A DNA stretch of 64,000 bases from the NCBI GenBank assembly GCA_037176845.1, contig JAYKXP010000095.1:1-64000 (forward strand), read 5' to 3'. This document shows positions 1-11,111 of the stretch, one piece after another (the first letter of the stretch is position 1; each line of letters opens with the position of its first letter). The position numbers were made by a program, and so were the translations under genes. The notes beneath the pieces are model-generated. The model worked only from the letters and a program-made list of their open reading frames with translations, was not told the origin of the DNA and searched no databases. The stretch comes from Paramarasmius palmivorus. Taxonomy: Eukaryota > Basidiomycota > Agaricomycetes > Agaricales > Marasmiaceae.

Positions 1-137
1 AACCCCTAACCCCTAACCCCTACCCCTAACCCCTAACCCCTAACCCCAACCCCATAACCCCTAACCCCTAACCCCTAACCCCTAACCCCTAACCCCTAAA
101 CCCCTAACCCCTAACCCCAAACCCCTAACCCTAACCC
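1..137. repeat. Telomere repeat, C-rich strand, unit CCCCTAA
   Basis: About 19 head-to-tail copies of a 7-base unit start at the first base, so the window begins at a chromosome end and its left side is the terminus. The unit reads TTAGGGG on the G-rich strand, one G longer than the TTAGGG of most filamentous fungi. A few units are irregular (CCCCTACC, CCCCAACC, CCCCTAAA, CCCTAA), mostly towards the inner end. The repeat stops at about position 137, where a T-rich stretch begins. Confidence 0.97.
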
Positions 138-260
138 GTTCAAATTTTTTTTTGTTTTTCATGACTCCTCTCCAGCCGTTACGGTGCCAATCTATCTCAA
201 GAACCCTTACCGCCCTCTTTCAGCCATTCCTCGTCGTAGACGAGGTGATGCCTTTTCGAT

Positions 261-305
261 TTTTTACCTCGAGTCTGATAATTCCATCAGGCTCGAGTAA
301 AAAAA
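261..305. repeat. Long palindrome, copy 1
   Basis: A near-perfect inverted repeat runs from TTTTTAC through the CTCGAG arms to GTAAAAA, with the centre near 283. It is the most degenerate of three related palindromes in this zone, with an extra base in one arm and a slightly larger loop. Confidence 0.8.
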
Positions 306-1410
306 CGTTATAGCGCCACGCCACATCCATTCGTCGTTGACGAATGGATGCAGGATGAGCGCCGGGTGCGATGAACCTGTTCCCATCTCACGCTTAAACC
401 CAGCGGTGAGAGGAACAGGATCATCGCCACCGTGGGCAGCTCAGACCAACTCGGTCCTCATCTGCAAGTTGTATTCTCTTCCCCTCATCATCGTCGCCGA
501 CATGCAAAACGGTAGGGCTCTCCCCTTCAACTACTACCTTTTCATAAATTAACTAATCATCCCTCATATGAAAACCTAACTGGAACTAGGATGAACTGGG
601 GGCAAGAAAAGACGGAAAAGATGGCAATCCAAGGTGCACGTATTCATTGACTTGGATTTGTCTGTTCTTCTACATTCACTTTAATGCCGCTTCATCGTCT
701 CGATACCTGATATCCTAACAACAACACATTTACGCACAACGGATGTTACTCCTTTCTCGCCGCCCGCCTTTCTCACCTTCCCACACCTAATGTGCCATAC
801 CAAACATAGCCACGCCTCCAGTATATCTACGATTCGGAAGTCCCGAAGGAACCGGAAACAAACTGCGCGTCCTAGACAACAAGGTTTTTAATATTTTTTT
901 TTTGTTTTGCTCTGGATGTGACTTTAATGTCACATCCGCACTACCTCACCCCTGTACCATCGTCACAAGAAGGATGGCAAACATCCCACAGCCAATTCTC
1001 TTGCCCCCCAAGCCTTCATCAACACCCTCAGCAGCCTCTGCTAAACAGAGATGGCGATTTGGCCGTACACAATGTACCAGAGGCTTCAAGAGTTTTGTGG
1101 TCTATGGTGAAGACCTTTGGGTACCTATGTACCTGAGCGATGCGGTTGCTCAGCACTCAGGTACACAAACTTCCGGTCAGATCATAACACATTCGTCGTA
1201 GAGACAATGCTTTGTTGGATTCCCGTATACCTGAAGTTGTTTCAGGTAGCAGTTCCCAAGTACACATTTACTCGTCAATGACGAATGAGCTGTGCTGAAA
1301 CTTGACAACATGCAGATTCTTGTTGGTAAGCCCTGCATTTGTTGCCATCTATAACCAGTAACCACCTCTCCGTCTACGACGAAGGGGATGGTGTACTGGA
1401 TGCTGTTATT

Positions 1411-1449
1411 TTTACTCGAGTCTGATGGAATTCATCAGACTCGAGTAAA
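1411..1449. repeat. Long palindrome, copy 2 (perfect 17-bp arms)
   Basis: The arms TTTACTCGAGTCTGATG and CATCAGACTCGAGTAAA match at all 17 positions around a 5-base centre GAATT. This is the cleanest of the three related palindromes. Confidence 0.9.
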
Positions 1450-1991
1450 ATCATTCTAGTGCATCAGCCTGCACACAGTCGTCGACGACGACTGAATGTA
1501 GACTGGGAGATTAAACATTCTCACGAGCCCGAGTTAATCAGTTGAGCGTCGTGGACGATGGGACTGGTGGAAACACTTCAATTCCCACTGTATGTTCCAC
1601 CTTGCTCTCCCTCACCCGTCTACGACGCATCAACACATCTGTATCCAGTCCCAAAAAAATCATGCAGTAAGTTCATCATGCCAGCATCCTCTTGGACGGA
1701 GAACTTTGCACTAATCAAACCTCGCCAGAAAGAAACATCCAAGTCTCAGTATGCTACTGTACCCTAGCCACCCCGTACCCATCTTCGTCTACGACGGAGA
1801 ATGGGTTCATTGCTTTGTTGGCTGCCCATGTACCTGTGTATTTCAGGTACTAGGGCACAAAGCTTCGTCATTTGTCGTAGACAAATGATATAGACTTGTA
1901 CGCTTCTTTTATTGGTAACTTATTTTTATTGTATCTACCTACGAATAATAATATGATAGATTATTGTTTTATCAACTTCTCATGCTGGCAT

Positions 1992-2033
1992 CTTTACTCA
2001 AGTCTGATGGAAATTCATCAGACTCGGGTAAAG
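1992..2033. repeat. Long palindrome, copy 3
   Basis: The same palindrome with one changed base in each CTCGAG site (CTCAAG and CTCGGG) and a one-base-longer centre. Its centre is about 583 bp from that of copy 2. Confidence 0.85.
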
Positions 2034-2569
2034 ATATTTCAAGTGGTCTACACCAGGCATCGTCGACGACGATGTGTGGATGATTGAGCAACCCGGAATG
2101 CCAGGTGTTTGAAGTTGCACAGCCTCAGCGTTGGAAGTTACACAGCCACAATTGGCCAAGTAGACAGTCGTGCGTCATAGACGATAGGTTCTGCAGCCAA
2201 CATTGAATCTCCCACGGTATCTTCTGGCCTGCTCTTCCTCCATCGTCTACGACGCATCAGTGCACACTTGTCTTGAGTCACAAAAAATCACACCGTAAGT
2301 CATCAAACACACATCCTCATAGACGAATGACTTTGCACTAACCAAACTTTGACAGGAAAAACATCCAAGTCCCAACACCCTACTGAACCCTAGCCAACAC
2401 TACCCGTAAGTTCTCTTCCCCTACCCTAGCCTACACCCAAGTACCCTAGGGTCGATATCGACCCTAGACCGACCCTACATCGTCCTAATAACCCCTAAGT
2501 TGCTGATGTTGACTAATAGTTACAAGCAAAAAGTACTTCCTTCCTTGCTAATCTCGTGGTCAATTCAGC

Positions 2570-3207
2570 TACATCGTTGGTCCCTCAATATTCTCCATGA
2601 CATTTACTAACCCGATTGACTACAAAGCAGAACCCACTCCTACACCAACTAAGATGACTAGTTCATCTGTCTCACACAGCATGACGTCCTCTTCCCCGGG
2701 GTCCAATTACAATGCTACAAAATTCAAGGAACGGAATTATCATTGGTAGCACGGTCGGCGGCTTAGTAGTTATGCTACTTCTAGCTGGCACTCTCTTCCT
2801 ACTTCGACGTCGAAAATCGAACCGATTTTCCACCGGATCCAGGTTCTTCGACAGATAAAATGGTTAAACCACATCCCGATCTCCCATGTCCAAAATCAGA
2901 TACTGTGTATAGCTCCATGCACTCGCCGAGATCCAGTATGCGGACGTCCACCGTACCGTCATTAACAGAGACCGCGTTAACCACTGAATGGCCCAGGGCA
3001 AGGACAGACAGACAGATGGAAATCGAGGAGCGTATCCAAGCGTTACAAGGCATTCTGATATCACTTCCGCGGGGACCAGGACACGCAACTCCCGAAGAAA
3101 CAGAAGTTCGGGATAAGATCAGCACGTTAGAGGACTTAAAAAATAGTGGTTGGGCGTTGGAAAAACCAGATACGCGACCAGTAGAAATGGTAAGGATGGC
3201 CTATTGA
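2570..3207 (+). pseudogene. 3' part of a single-pass membrane protein gene, truncated at the telomere side
   Basis: An exon appears to begin after a TTCAG acceptor at 2569. It encodes a short extracellular end (YIVGPSIFSMTFTNP), a Ser/Thr/Pro-rich linker, and one membrane helix (GIIIGSTVGGLVVMLLLAG, about 2733-2790) followed by RRRK. The cytoplasmic tail ends in a Glu/Arg-rich helix (RQMEIEERIQ, then VRDKISTLEDLK). This tail is common in basidiomycete single-pass membrane proteins of unknown function. The linker, membrane helix and tail lie in three different frames. Removing one A near 2720 (AAAA) and one T near 2825 (TTTT) would join them. No upstream exons exist because the hairpin zone begins about 170 bp away, so the 5' half is missing. 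The tail sequence is well preserved. The function is unknown. Confidence 0.6.
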
Positions 3208-4027
3208 TTGTAGCGATATTCACTCAGCAGTGCCGAACGAAATCGTTGCAGTGTATCATTCATACAGTCCAAATGGTATATATATGTAATGTCAAGTCCG
3301 ATGTCACTACCTTCCAACTGACTCTTCCTTGTTTAATGCACAGAGCCCACAATGCTAGCAATAATAGGACGGCGATCTCGAATTGAGGAAGATCACCGCC
3401 TTCGGATGCAGCCCGGTCTGACACGAGCCTTGATCCCAACCGAGATCGAGCAAGCGGCAAAGGAAGGAAGGGAATGTTTGTTGATCGTCGTCCAGAGCGT
3501 GAACGCCCAGTTATCCTGCATCACGAATACTCCACTTGTTGATTCAGAGCCCCGACATTATCTGATACCTGGTATCTTCCTCCGAAGGTTGCTGCGTCTG
3601 ACTGCTCTCCTACAGTGAACACCTACAAGGCGATTTGTCCTCAGCCTGGCCGAAAAAATAGGGCAAAATGTTGGGGGTTTAAGACGAGAACTGGCGGCAG
3701 CAGTAGAGGTGGTGGCTTGTGGAACGGGAAGTGTGGATGTCTGCGACAGGGGAGCTGGAAGACGGCGCTTGGGGTGTGCGAATCTTGATAATCTGTGGTG
3801 GGTAGATGGGAGGATGGAGTAGAATGAACCATATCACAGTTGAGGGGTCGCGTCGACCGCTCATCTGAACCAAGTTCCAGCACCCCCTAACCACCCGCAG
3901 TGCCTTGCGCATTTCTCTCCTAACAACCCTTCTCCAACCGCCAAACTCGAGTCTAAGCTTGCCAACACTTCCAGCGCCTGAAGTCTATTTCCGTGGGTTA
4001 AACAAGGAGACACAGAGCTCCTAGCAG

Positions 4028-4078
4028 ATGACACCTCATCGCGTAAGTTGGTTACGTAAGATGGTTCGACGACAGGGA
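4028..4078. repeat. Dispersed TTACGTAA motif, copy 1
   Basis: GACACCTCATC, then TTACGTAA at 4052-4059, then GGTTCGACGACAG. This is one of seven copies of a block of about 45 bp found in the window (see 29532, 30049, 34131, 39274, 40996, 51617). It is the most diverged copy except for that at 30049. Confidence 0.6.
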
Positions 4079-5820
4079 ATGTGGTGGGCGTTGAGAGTAT
4101 GTGATAGGAGCTGCGTACTGTGAATTAGAATCGCGGAGGATCTTTGTGAACCCTGTGCTTACCTTTGTGCTTTGGGATTGAAAAAAGTGGTCGATGGGTC
4201 GTTCGAAGATGCGGTTGGCCACACCATCTCCTACGCTCTTTCACTCCATCTTCGATACCAGCTATCGCACTACCAACTGGCAACGATCGCCGAGAGCAAA
4301 CGAGGGAGCATACGATCGCACACGAGCCCTTGGTAAGTCGAAGATATGGAGCATCAATGGAATAGCGTATGCCTGAGCATTCTTCATTCGTTCGCACTAG
4401 TGAACCCATGCCAGAACGGTACCTAGAGGTTTGGTATAGATGTTTGAATGTCGGAGGTAGTTGAACGAGGGGAACGAAGGGCCAAAATTGGAATATTGTA
4501 GTCGGGGGTAGTAGGATGTGTGCGTAAAAAACTTCGTGGTTGACTGTACTTCGAGAGCGGGAGGAGGAAGGATCATACAGTGAGCAGCAGATAGCTTGGC
4601 AGACAAATGAGAAGTGGATAAGACAGGAAGGCGAAACACGACTTACCGAGCGCACCACAACGAACTCAATGGAAGTACCGTGCCCAACTACTACCGCGAA
4701 TTTCCGTTCAGGTAGGGGGAGTGCCATCAAGGGAGACGCTTGGTTCATCTCTGGAAAATTTGGGAAGAGTCGCGGAGGATTAAAGATCTTTGTGGTTGTT
4801 CGGGGCTGTGTGGTGAAGAAAGTGTATAACTCGTGATCGTGATATCCGAAGGAGAAGGGCTTGCTGCTGAGTAAAAGACATGAGTCTGTCGAGAGTGTCT
4901 ACAGGTTAGAAAAGACCTTTATGGTCCCAATAGAGTATAACGCACTGCTAACCGCCATTCCAAGGTACATCTCCGCTCCTAACGAAGCTCCGAACCATGG
5001 GAATTTGACAAAACTTGGGAATGTGGATTTTGAGGAGTAGCTACGGGTTCTCAAACCCTTTTCTAGGAGAGATCAGAAGAGGACGTGGTTGAACCCGTCA
5101 TGGTGGTCGTTTCCTGAGTGAGACTTCTTGTTTGTTTGTGACAAACAACTTGCTTTAGCGCCTGTAAGCGCCGAACATCTCTCTTGATCTCAAACCTCCA
5201 TCATTGTTACAAACTTGAAAGGGTACGCCATTGGCTTATATGGCCGTCTCACCTCTGACATAAGCTACCAATACCGTGTGCAATTATCTCTTGCTTCTCA
5301 GTCGATATGGACCAATACACTGCCGCCCAGACGGTAAGTCCTTGCCTCTTTTTGCACTGCACGTTTTCGTGCTAAACTCTACCAATTCTCCTATGCACGA
5401 ATTTACGGTTTCCAACCCAAAACCTGTCTTGAGACCAAGAGAGGCATCTACGCCCATATAATAAACAACTTCTACCCTGCTTGCTAGCATTGCTACCCTT
5501 CTATGTATATTGTTTTCATTTTGCGATGACCAACGAGGTATGGCTCTCTTTCAATAGCGCCGCTAACCATCTTCCTAAATATATCAACTATACAAAATGG
5601 CGATGAAGAGGGTCTGATGAATGGCGAGAAGGATGACAGGTGCGCAAATCCGTGTAGCTTTCTCTCCTGGTCACTCTTATCCAATTAGGGAATGCAGACG
5701 AAGAACTCGGAACGCCCGATACCCGAGAATGGTCGACAGCATTACCTTTACCACACCCGTAGCGCGAAATCTCGCTCGTTTTGTTCTTTTCGACAGCCAA
5801 GAATTCACCAGAGATAGCAT

Positions 5821-5880
5821 CATCACATAAATGACGCCCTCATCACATAAATGACGCCCTCATCACATAAATGACGCCCT
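5821..5880. repeat. Three exact tandem copies of a 20-bp unit
   Basis: The unit CATCACATAAATGACGCCCT is repeated three times without a mismatch, followed by CATC. The identity of the copies indicates a recent slippage event. It does not lie in a recognisable gene. Confidence 0.97.
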
Positions 5881-8800
5881 CATCTGCAAAATACCTCCTA
5901 CACAAGTCGTCCTGTCGAGCCTTGGCGATTTTGTCGTTATTTGCCTTAGAAACATTCGATAAACATGAAAGTGAAGGGTAGCGCGAGGTATCCGATGGCA
6001 TAGCTGCTGTAGTGGGTCCTCGGTTGACAATGATACCCGGTGTTGCTGACACTTCCATCGTGTTCTGTATTATCAGTAGCAGTATTGACAGCACTGAAAC
6101 GCATCGAGGGCGCGCGAGCTCCGATTTTTTGCAACTTTTACCATCGGTCGCGACGATAACCTAAGGCGCAAATGCTCTCCCTTCATTGTTTCTTTTAGCT
6201 GACATGCTATATCTAGGGATTTGGGACACCCATAAGATAGAGGGCAGCGATCGAGACCTGTCGACTGGTACTAGTCGAGTTGGTGAGTAGAGCGAGGTGC
6301 GTACCCAAACACGTCGTTTTCGTGTTCAATTAATGATTCTTCAGCAATCAGCATTTCTCAATGCATATTTAACGTACAAATAGTTGTCGCTACTTCTGCT
6401 TTCCTCCAATATGCACCAAAGCCTACCGCCTCACAACATGCCTCGACACCAAAGGCCAGCGATCTCCGTTGGATCAACAGCGCCAGAGTCACTCAGACCA
6501 CTCTTCCCGTCGCTGTTATCGACACTTATTATGGTTCCGACGTCGAAGCTTCCAGGATTATTTGGATTACTCGACCATTAGATCTCTGTCGTGTCTCAGA
6601 GCGGATATCAAGTCACGTTTGTGGACTTGGACTGTAAACACCATATCCCTCGTCTCAACGTCTCAAACTGCCAATTTACACCCCTCGCGACCTTGTCTTA
6701 GCCTCCTGCTCGTGGTTGAAGTTAAATTAGGTAACTGTTTGCCGCCTCTTATCGACATGACTTCACCTTGCTAATCATTTTTCCTTTCTAGGACAGTGTG
6801 GCATCTACAGACTCCCCAAGTAGAAGACATAATGATGGTAGAAGCAGGGTAATTGGCAGTCTCGAAATGTGCTACGCGTGTGTCCCAGAACTGACTTGTA
6901 CCTTTCTTTACTGATTTATTGGATACTCTACACCTAAATCCTACACAACTCTCCGCTTATTTTACCTTTCGTCCCCGCCATCGAGCGAACACTACCTATG
7001 TAACAAAACTCTGCAATCCCAATAAATGTTCCCAAAACCACCTAGTAGGATCTTTCAGATCCGATGGATGTGTACGACTCATGACTGTCCAGTGTCGAAC
7101 CATGCCGGTCCCGGTGTCCTCTTCGCGTCAAGGTTCGTGTTCAAAACCCTTGTAGACAGCTTTTACATTTATGTCCCGCTTTCATGGCTATCTATGGTCT
7201 CCGACCTCTGAACGTAGATTTAGGGGGATGTAAGTCTTCGGGAGAAGGTTCACGATTTGCGCCAACAGAGTGTTTGGCTCTCGTCGACGCTATTTTCCCA
7301 ATCGCTAATCTCCGTTCTTGGGATTTCTTACGACTAGGCAGCTTCGCTACCTGCAAGCACTATTGGCCAAGATCTAGCACAAGATATTGGGTGCGTCTCC
7401 GACAGGAATCCTTAGTTAATTTCGGACGGGAATACACTCACATACTATTAAGGATGCATGGCAGATACATCGTTCCTTTCGCAGATGTGGCGAGTCTCCT
7501 AGTGGATAAGCCTGCATTGCACGCCAAAGCGTCTATTTACCTGCTGATATCTTCGATCTAGCCTATTCCTCCAAAACACACGGTCTCGGTAGTGCGTAAA
7601 GGCGTGTCAGCATTGCTCGCTCGTCCACAGAACGCTGGCTTGCATCTGGCACAATGGTGAAAACATCAGTATTATTCGACTGCTTCCATAAGCTATGGAA
7701 GCAATCGAGCTGGGGCTCGACGATCTAAGCGTTACCTCCAGCGAGAAGGACAAGTTTAATTGATCTGAGGGTGATGCTAGTCCCGCGGCCTAAATTCATT
7801 CGCTCTCACACGTATGACAACTAGTTGATCTGGATCAGTCTCTCATAAAGAAGAAAGTCTCGGTATCTATAATATCTCTGACTCGCTCTTGCCATCTGAA
7901 CTTTCCACAATTCTCTTGTATACCTGCCTTTTGTATCTGTAAGGTTTGAAAAACGAATCATAAGGTATAGTCGCTTCTTTTGCGAGTCATTTTAGTGCCT
8001 TTGGGTACATCCTCCCATTTCCAGTGATCATTATAACAAGTGTAGAATCTCAGAAGGGGAATGCCCTGGAAATCTTATCGGTTCCTGCGCCTTTATTTGA
8101 GGCGTTTCATTACACCTATACATGTTCACCCACGCCCACGACACTCACATCTGACCGCGATCCATCTTCGGCCGCTTTACCCGACCACGCACATTGTTAC
8201 GTGTATAAGTTCAAGCCACCCTACAGTTCCGCTTCAAATCTTTGTAGTTCCTAAATGCGGTTTCTGCGGTTTATAGGGGAAGTTGAATGCTTTGTACCAC
8301 CAACTGCGGGATTGAGTTATACTTCTCCCATTCTAAGCCCTTGTACCGGTGACCATTATAGTGAGAGGCGGGAAGAGTTAAACCTGAAGAGCAGCCTTCG
8401 GACCGAAGTTTTTAAAGAGGACGCACTATTCAGAAGTCCGTCTTTCCATACTGACTTAGGTACGTCTGAGGGCGAGGGCGGGGTTACGGATATAAGGTCT
8501 CAGTTCCCTGTTATGCATGTCATGACCCGTTGATCATCTGTACGAATAGTGCTTGACCAAACTCATTTTGATTCAAGGTTCCTCATGGGGCAGTCCCGAC
8601 CCAGTGGGCCGTCCCACTCCATCAGAAAGGGAAGGAGGAGTACGAATAAGCGGATACTATTCATATGCTTTCGAAGACTTGTCTTCTCCGTCTTCTCCTT
8701 TTTCTATACAATCTCACATGTCAAGGTGGCTTTTCATTGACGCTTCTCCGAGTATAGTGGGACACCAGCCGACGTAACTCCGTGCCCCAGTCGTGGCGTC

Positions 8801-9523
8801 GGCGGTAGTACAGTCAGCTCAAGGCTGGACACTCATAGTCATTATTTTCACAGGGATTGGACAACACAGATTTTGAACAATAGTAACATCGAAACATGTG
8901 TGAATCCGACCATGAAGAAAGGGGGATTCGAGGTACACTAAAATAGGCGCCTGGGCGCCTAAGTATCCGGCCGAGGGGATAACCATTCGGAGCCGCTTTT
9001 GTATTTCTTAGGCTTGTTCTTGTTCTGTTCACACGACAGCTCTGTTGCTATGCTCCTCGAGGAGTCTCTATATTCTCTATAGCCAGATGTACATGCAAGT
9101 CGCTTCCACACTATGGTATATAAATTTTGACTTGATGATGACCCAACGATCTCCAGGTTGGAAATCCCGATACCCAGCTCGGGACTACACAGGCTGGAAT
9201 ACCGTATCCACGACGCCACACTTTATTGAGTCAAGGCTAGTCAACGGTAACAAAGTCTTTATCACCAGAAACGGTTATTGTGGTCAACTTGGTGATAGCA
9301 CAGCACATAACCTTGTTGATGGGATAATATATAACTTCGGTGTCTACATCTGCCGCCGTTCATCCTCTTCCCATTTTGATCCATAGTCAAGCATCCAATG
9401 TGTGGTGCGTGATTTACCCTGTATCACCCACTCAATACTTACGCATAAATAGCTGGACTGTTTACACCCTCGACGCCTGGTTCTCTTGATCTTCACCTTA
9501 CTCCCCCGACACCTTGCACGGCT

Positions 9524-10309
9524 TTGAGTACAACCGACGTACCATACCGATGCAGTCTCCCGAGAGCACCTAGTATTCCCTCACTTAAATGGCACTGCAC
9601 ACCTTGTATATGGAATGAACCCTTACCGAGACAAACTCCCGTTTGCACGCCGACATCTCTTCCTTGTTCACAACCACCGTCCTGGTCTTGGCCTGCGCGA
9701 ATATCACCTTACGCTTCTGAGCCTCGACTACTACCTCCTTGGGCGTCAGTACAGCGAGGGCCGCCACAACCTCTCCAAGTAGCGCCGAGCATACACTTGA
9801 ACCCTTCATGTCATTATACTCCTGCCATATCCTGGGATATTACAACACCACCGCTCCAGTCAGCAAAGCCGACTCTTTTCCCATCACATCTCATTCGCTG
9901 GGATGCTCCTGCATTTTGGGCGGGTTGCGATGAGATAGCACGGATAGATATCACACTTATGCGTAGCTATGCCTGGAGCCTGTTGGAATCCTTCGGACCA
10001 ATCACGATGCGTCGTAAACCGTCAGATCCAAAGTTCACCGTCCAGCACGTCCTGGAAGCAATCTATCGGTATTTCAGCACACCGCTTACGCAGTGCGAGC
10101 TTGACGTCCTATACAAGGAGAACCCAGCATGGAGGTCGGCTCTTGCTGAGTCCTGGAATCGTCGAACAGGAGGAAACGTTTCGAGTCCTCTTGTACGGAG
10201 CGATCTATTGGGAAACTATCGACAATTCGAAGGAGTTTATCCTGATGCGGTATATGACTATGGGCATTATCGTGTCATACTTACTTTACTGCCTGAGCCT
10301 CGCTGGTGA
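9524..10309 (+). CDS. DUF6699-domain protein
   Basis: One uninterrupted frame of 261 codons. The first half is rich in proline, serine and tryptophan and looks disordered. The second half, from about residue 88, has the layout of the DUF6699 domain, which is abundant in Agaricomycetes: an opening HLNPSCHYTPAISWDI block, a middle strand with PITMRRK, the helix FTVQHVLEAIYRYFSTPLT, then a charged helix and the closing VRSDLLGNYRQFEGV. No function is established for this domain. I chose the first ATG of the open frame; an intron in the proline-rich half cannot be excluded because codon quality there is weaker. It is convergent with nothing obvious, and the next gene downstream (BUB3) is on the same strand about 800 bp away. 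Confidence 0.72.
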   Translation: MSTTDVPYRCSLPRAPSIPSLKWHCTPCIWNEPLPRQTPVCTPTSLPCSQPPSWSWPARISPYASEPRLLPPWASVQRGPPQPLQVAPSIHLNPSCHYTPAISWDITTPPLQSAKPTLFPSHLIRWDAPAFWAGCDEIARIDITLMRSYAWSLLESFGPITMRRKPSDPKFTVQHVLEAIYRYFSTPLTQCELDVLYKENPAWRSALAESWNRRTGGNVSSPLVRSDLLGNYRQFEGVYPDAVYDYGHYRVILTLLPEPRW

Positions 10310-11111
10310 CTGCGTTTACTTCTTTTATCCTAGATATTTATCAGATTTGGACCTTTGATAATGGCTGTCATAACCTGGACCACAACTTACTCTATAATAT
10401 TATGCCGGTACTTGCTCGAATAATCTAATGACTCAGTACAGAGCGGGCCTGTCTGATTCTTCTCTTCCGAATCCGCCCCGCCCGTGCATCGATAAGATTT
10501 TTGGTGGTCCGACTGGTGAAGAAGCAAACGATTCCTGTGCCACTTCGCAAATATGATTTCCACTTCAGGAAGATGGAGACAGATGAGAACCATGGAGATC
10601 TAACTAGAACGATATTCAGCCGACAAAGAGGATACAGAGAGATGGATAGGTTCCTATGGGATAGCATGATCTGCCATTACTAGTGACCCTAGTGACGTAG
10701 AATTTGACGACGAATGCATAGAAGGTAATGTTAATTGCCCTTTTATTTTATGGGACGGTTCATTTGTGGTTGAACTCACCATAGATCCAATCATCTATTT
10801 GATGGATGTATTTAGGTAGTTTATTGCCAACGTCATGGGCTTTTCAGGACAATATCACAGGTTTAAGATGCTGGAAGATTATACCATGGCAGAGAGCCTC
10901 TACTGGTTAATTCAAGAAGGTAGTCATAACAGTTGACAATGAGAAGATGAATGATGGAGCAATCGCTAACAAATCGTAGCGCTGTAGCGCCCACGTCATT
11001 CCACGTGTACGCGTGGACTTTTAGCACAGCCTCGAGTAAATAAACAAAATCGTCACCGAGGTTTTCCAACGTTGCTCATTGTCCCCAGTAACGTCCACGA
11101 CACCTCTGGCG
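10310..11111. other. Intergenic, upstream of BUB3
   Basis: Nothing gene-like is visible. Short frames on the minus strand at 10387-10667 and 10863-11069 have no recognisable domain. The last part should hold the BUB3 promoter, but I see no clear TATA element. Confidence 0.5.

Larger units (their letters stand above)
138..2400. repeat. Subtelomeric zone full of short hairpins
   Basis: This stretch has no credible gene. It carries at least a dozen short inverted repeats built on CGTCGTAGACG, often flanked by ATTC/GAAT: for example around 230-246, 331-347, 1270-1288, 1477-1493, 1870-1888 and 2058-2074. Arms are 7-8 bases and loops 1-3 bases. Degenerate forms occur near 1192, 1369, 1548, 1617, 1784, 2170, 2243 and 2315. 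A second hairpin type based on GTACCTGA...TCAGGTAC occurs at about 1121-1165, 1225-1262 and 1824-1855. The short open frames here run through these repeats and do not look coding. Confidence 0.8.
1192..2400. repeat. Two tandem copies of a roughly 600-bp subtelomeric unit
   Basis: Landmarks recur in the same order at an offset of about 580-620 bp: TGCTTTGTTGG at about 1209 and 1812, the TTTACTC palindrome at 1411 and 1993, the CTACGACGCATCA block at about 1620 and 2246, and ACATCCAAGTC at about 1736 and 2356. The copies differ by many substitutions and indels, so they are old. The first palindrome near 283 lies almost exactly two periods before the second, which hints at earlier decayed copies. 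Confidence 0.7.
3208..9523. other. No gene recognised
   Basis: I see no protein family in this 6.3 kb. The longest open frames (minus 4125-4748, 207 codons; plus 7184-7561, 125 codons) have unconvincing composition and no motif I know. The plus-strand frame at 3352-3618 could be a decayed exon. Multi-exon genes with short exons could be missed here. The stretch also carries one copy of the dispersed TTACGTAA motif and a small tandem repeat, listed separately. Confidence 0.5.

Noticed and set aside
138..2400. CRISPR-like array, because short repeats recur at about 70-110 bp
   Set aside because: The repeats are degenerate hairpins of varied sequence in a eukaryotic subtelomere, without regular spacers.
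4125..4748. A 207-codon minus-strand frame
   Set aside because: Composition is uneven, no motif is recognised, and a comparable frame lies on the opposite strand.
9969..10358. A 129-codon frame overlapping the DUF6699 gene
   Set aside because: It is a shadow in another frame of the conserved DUF6699 domain.
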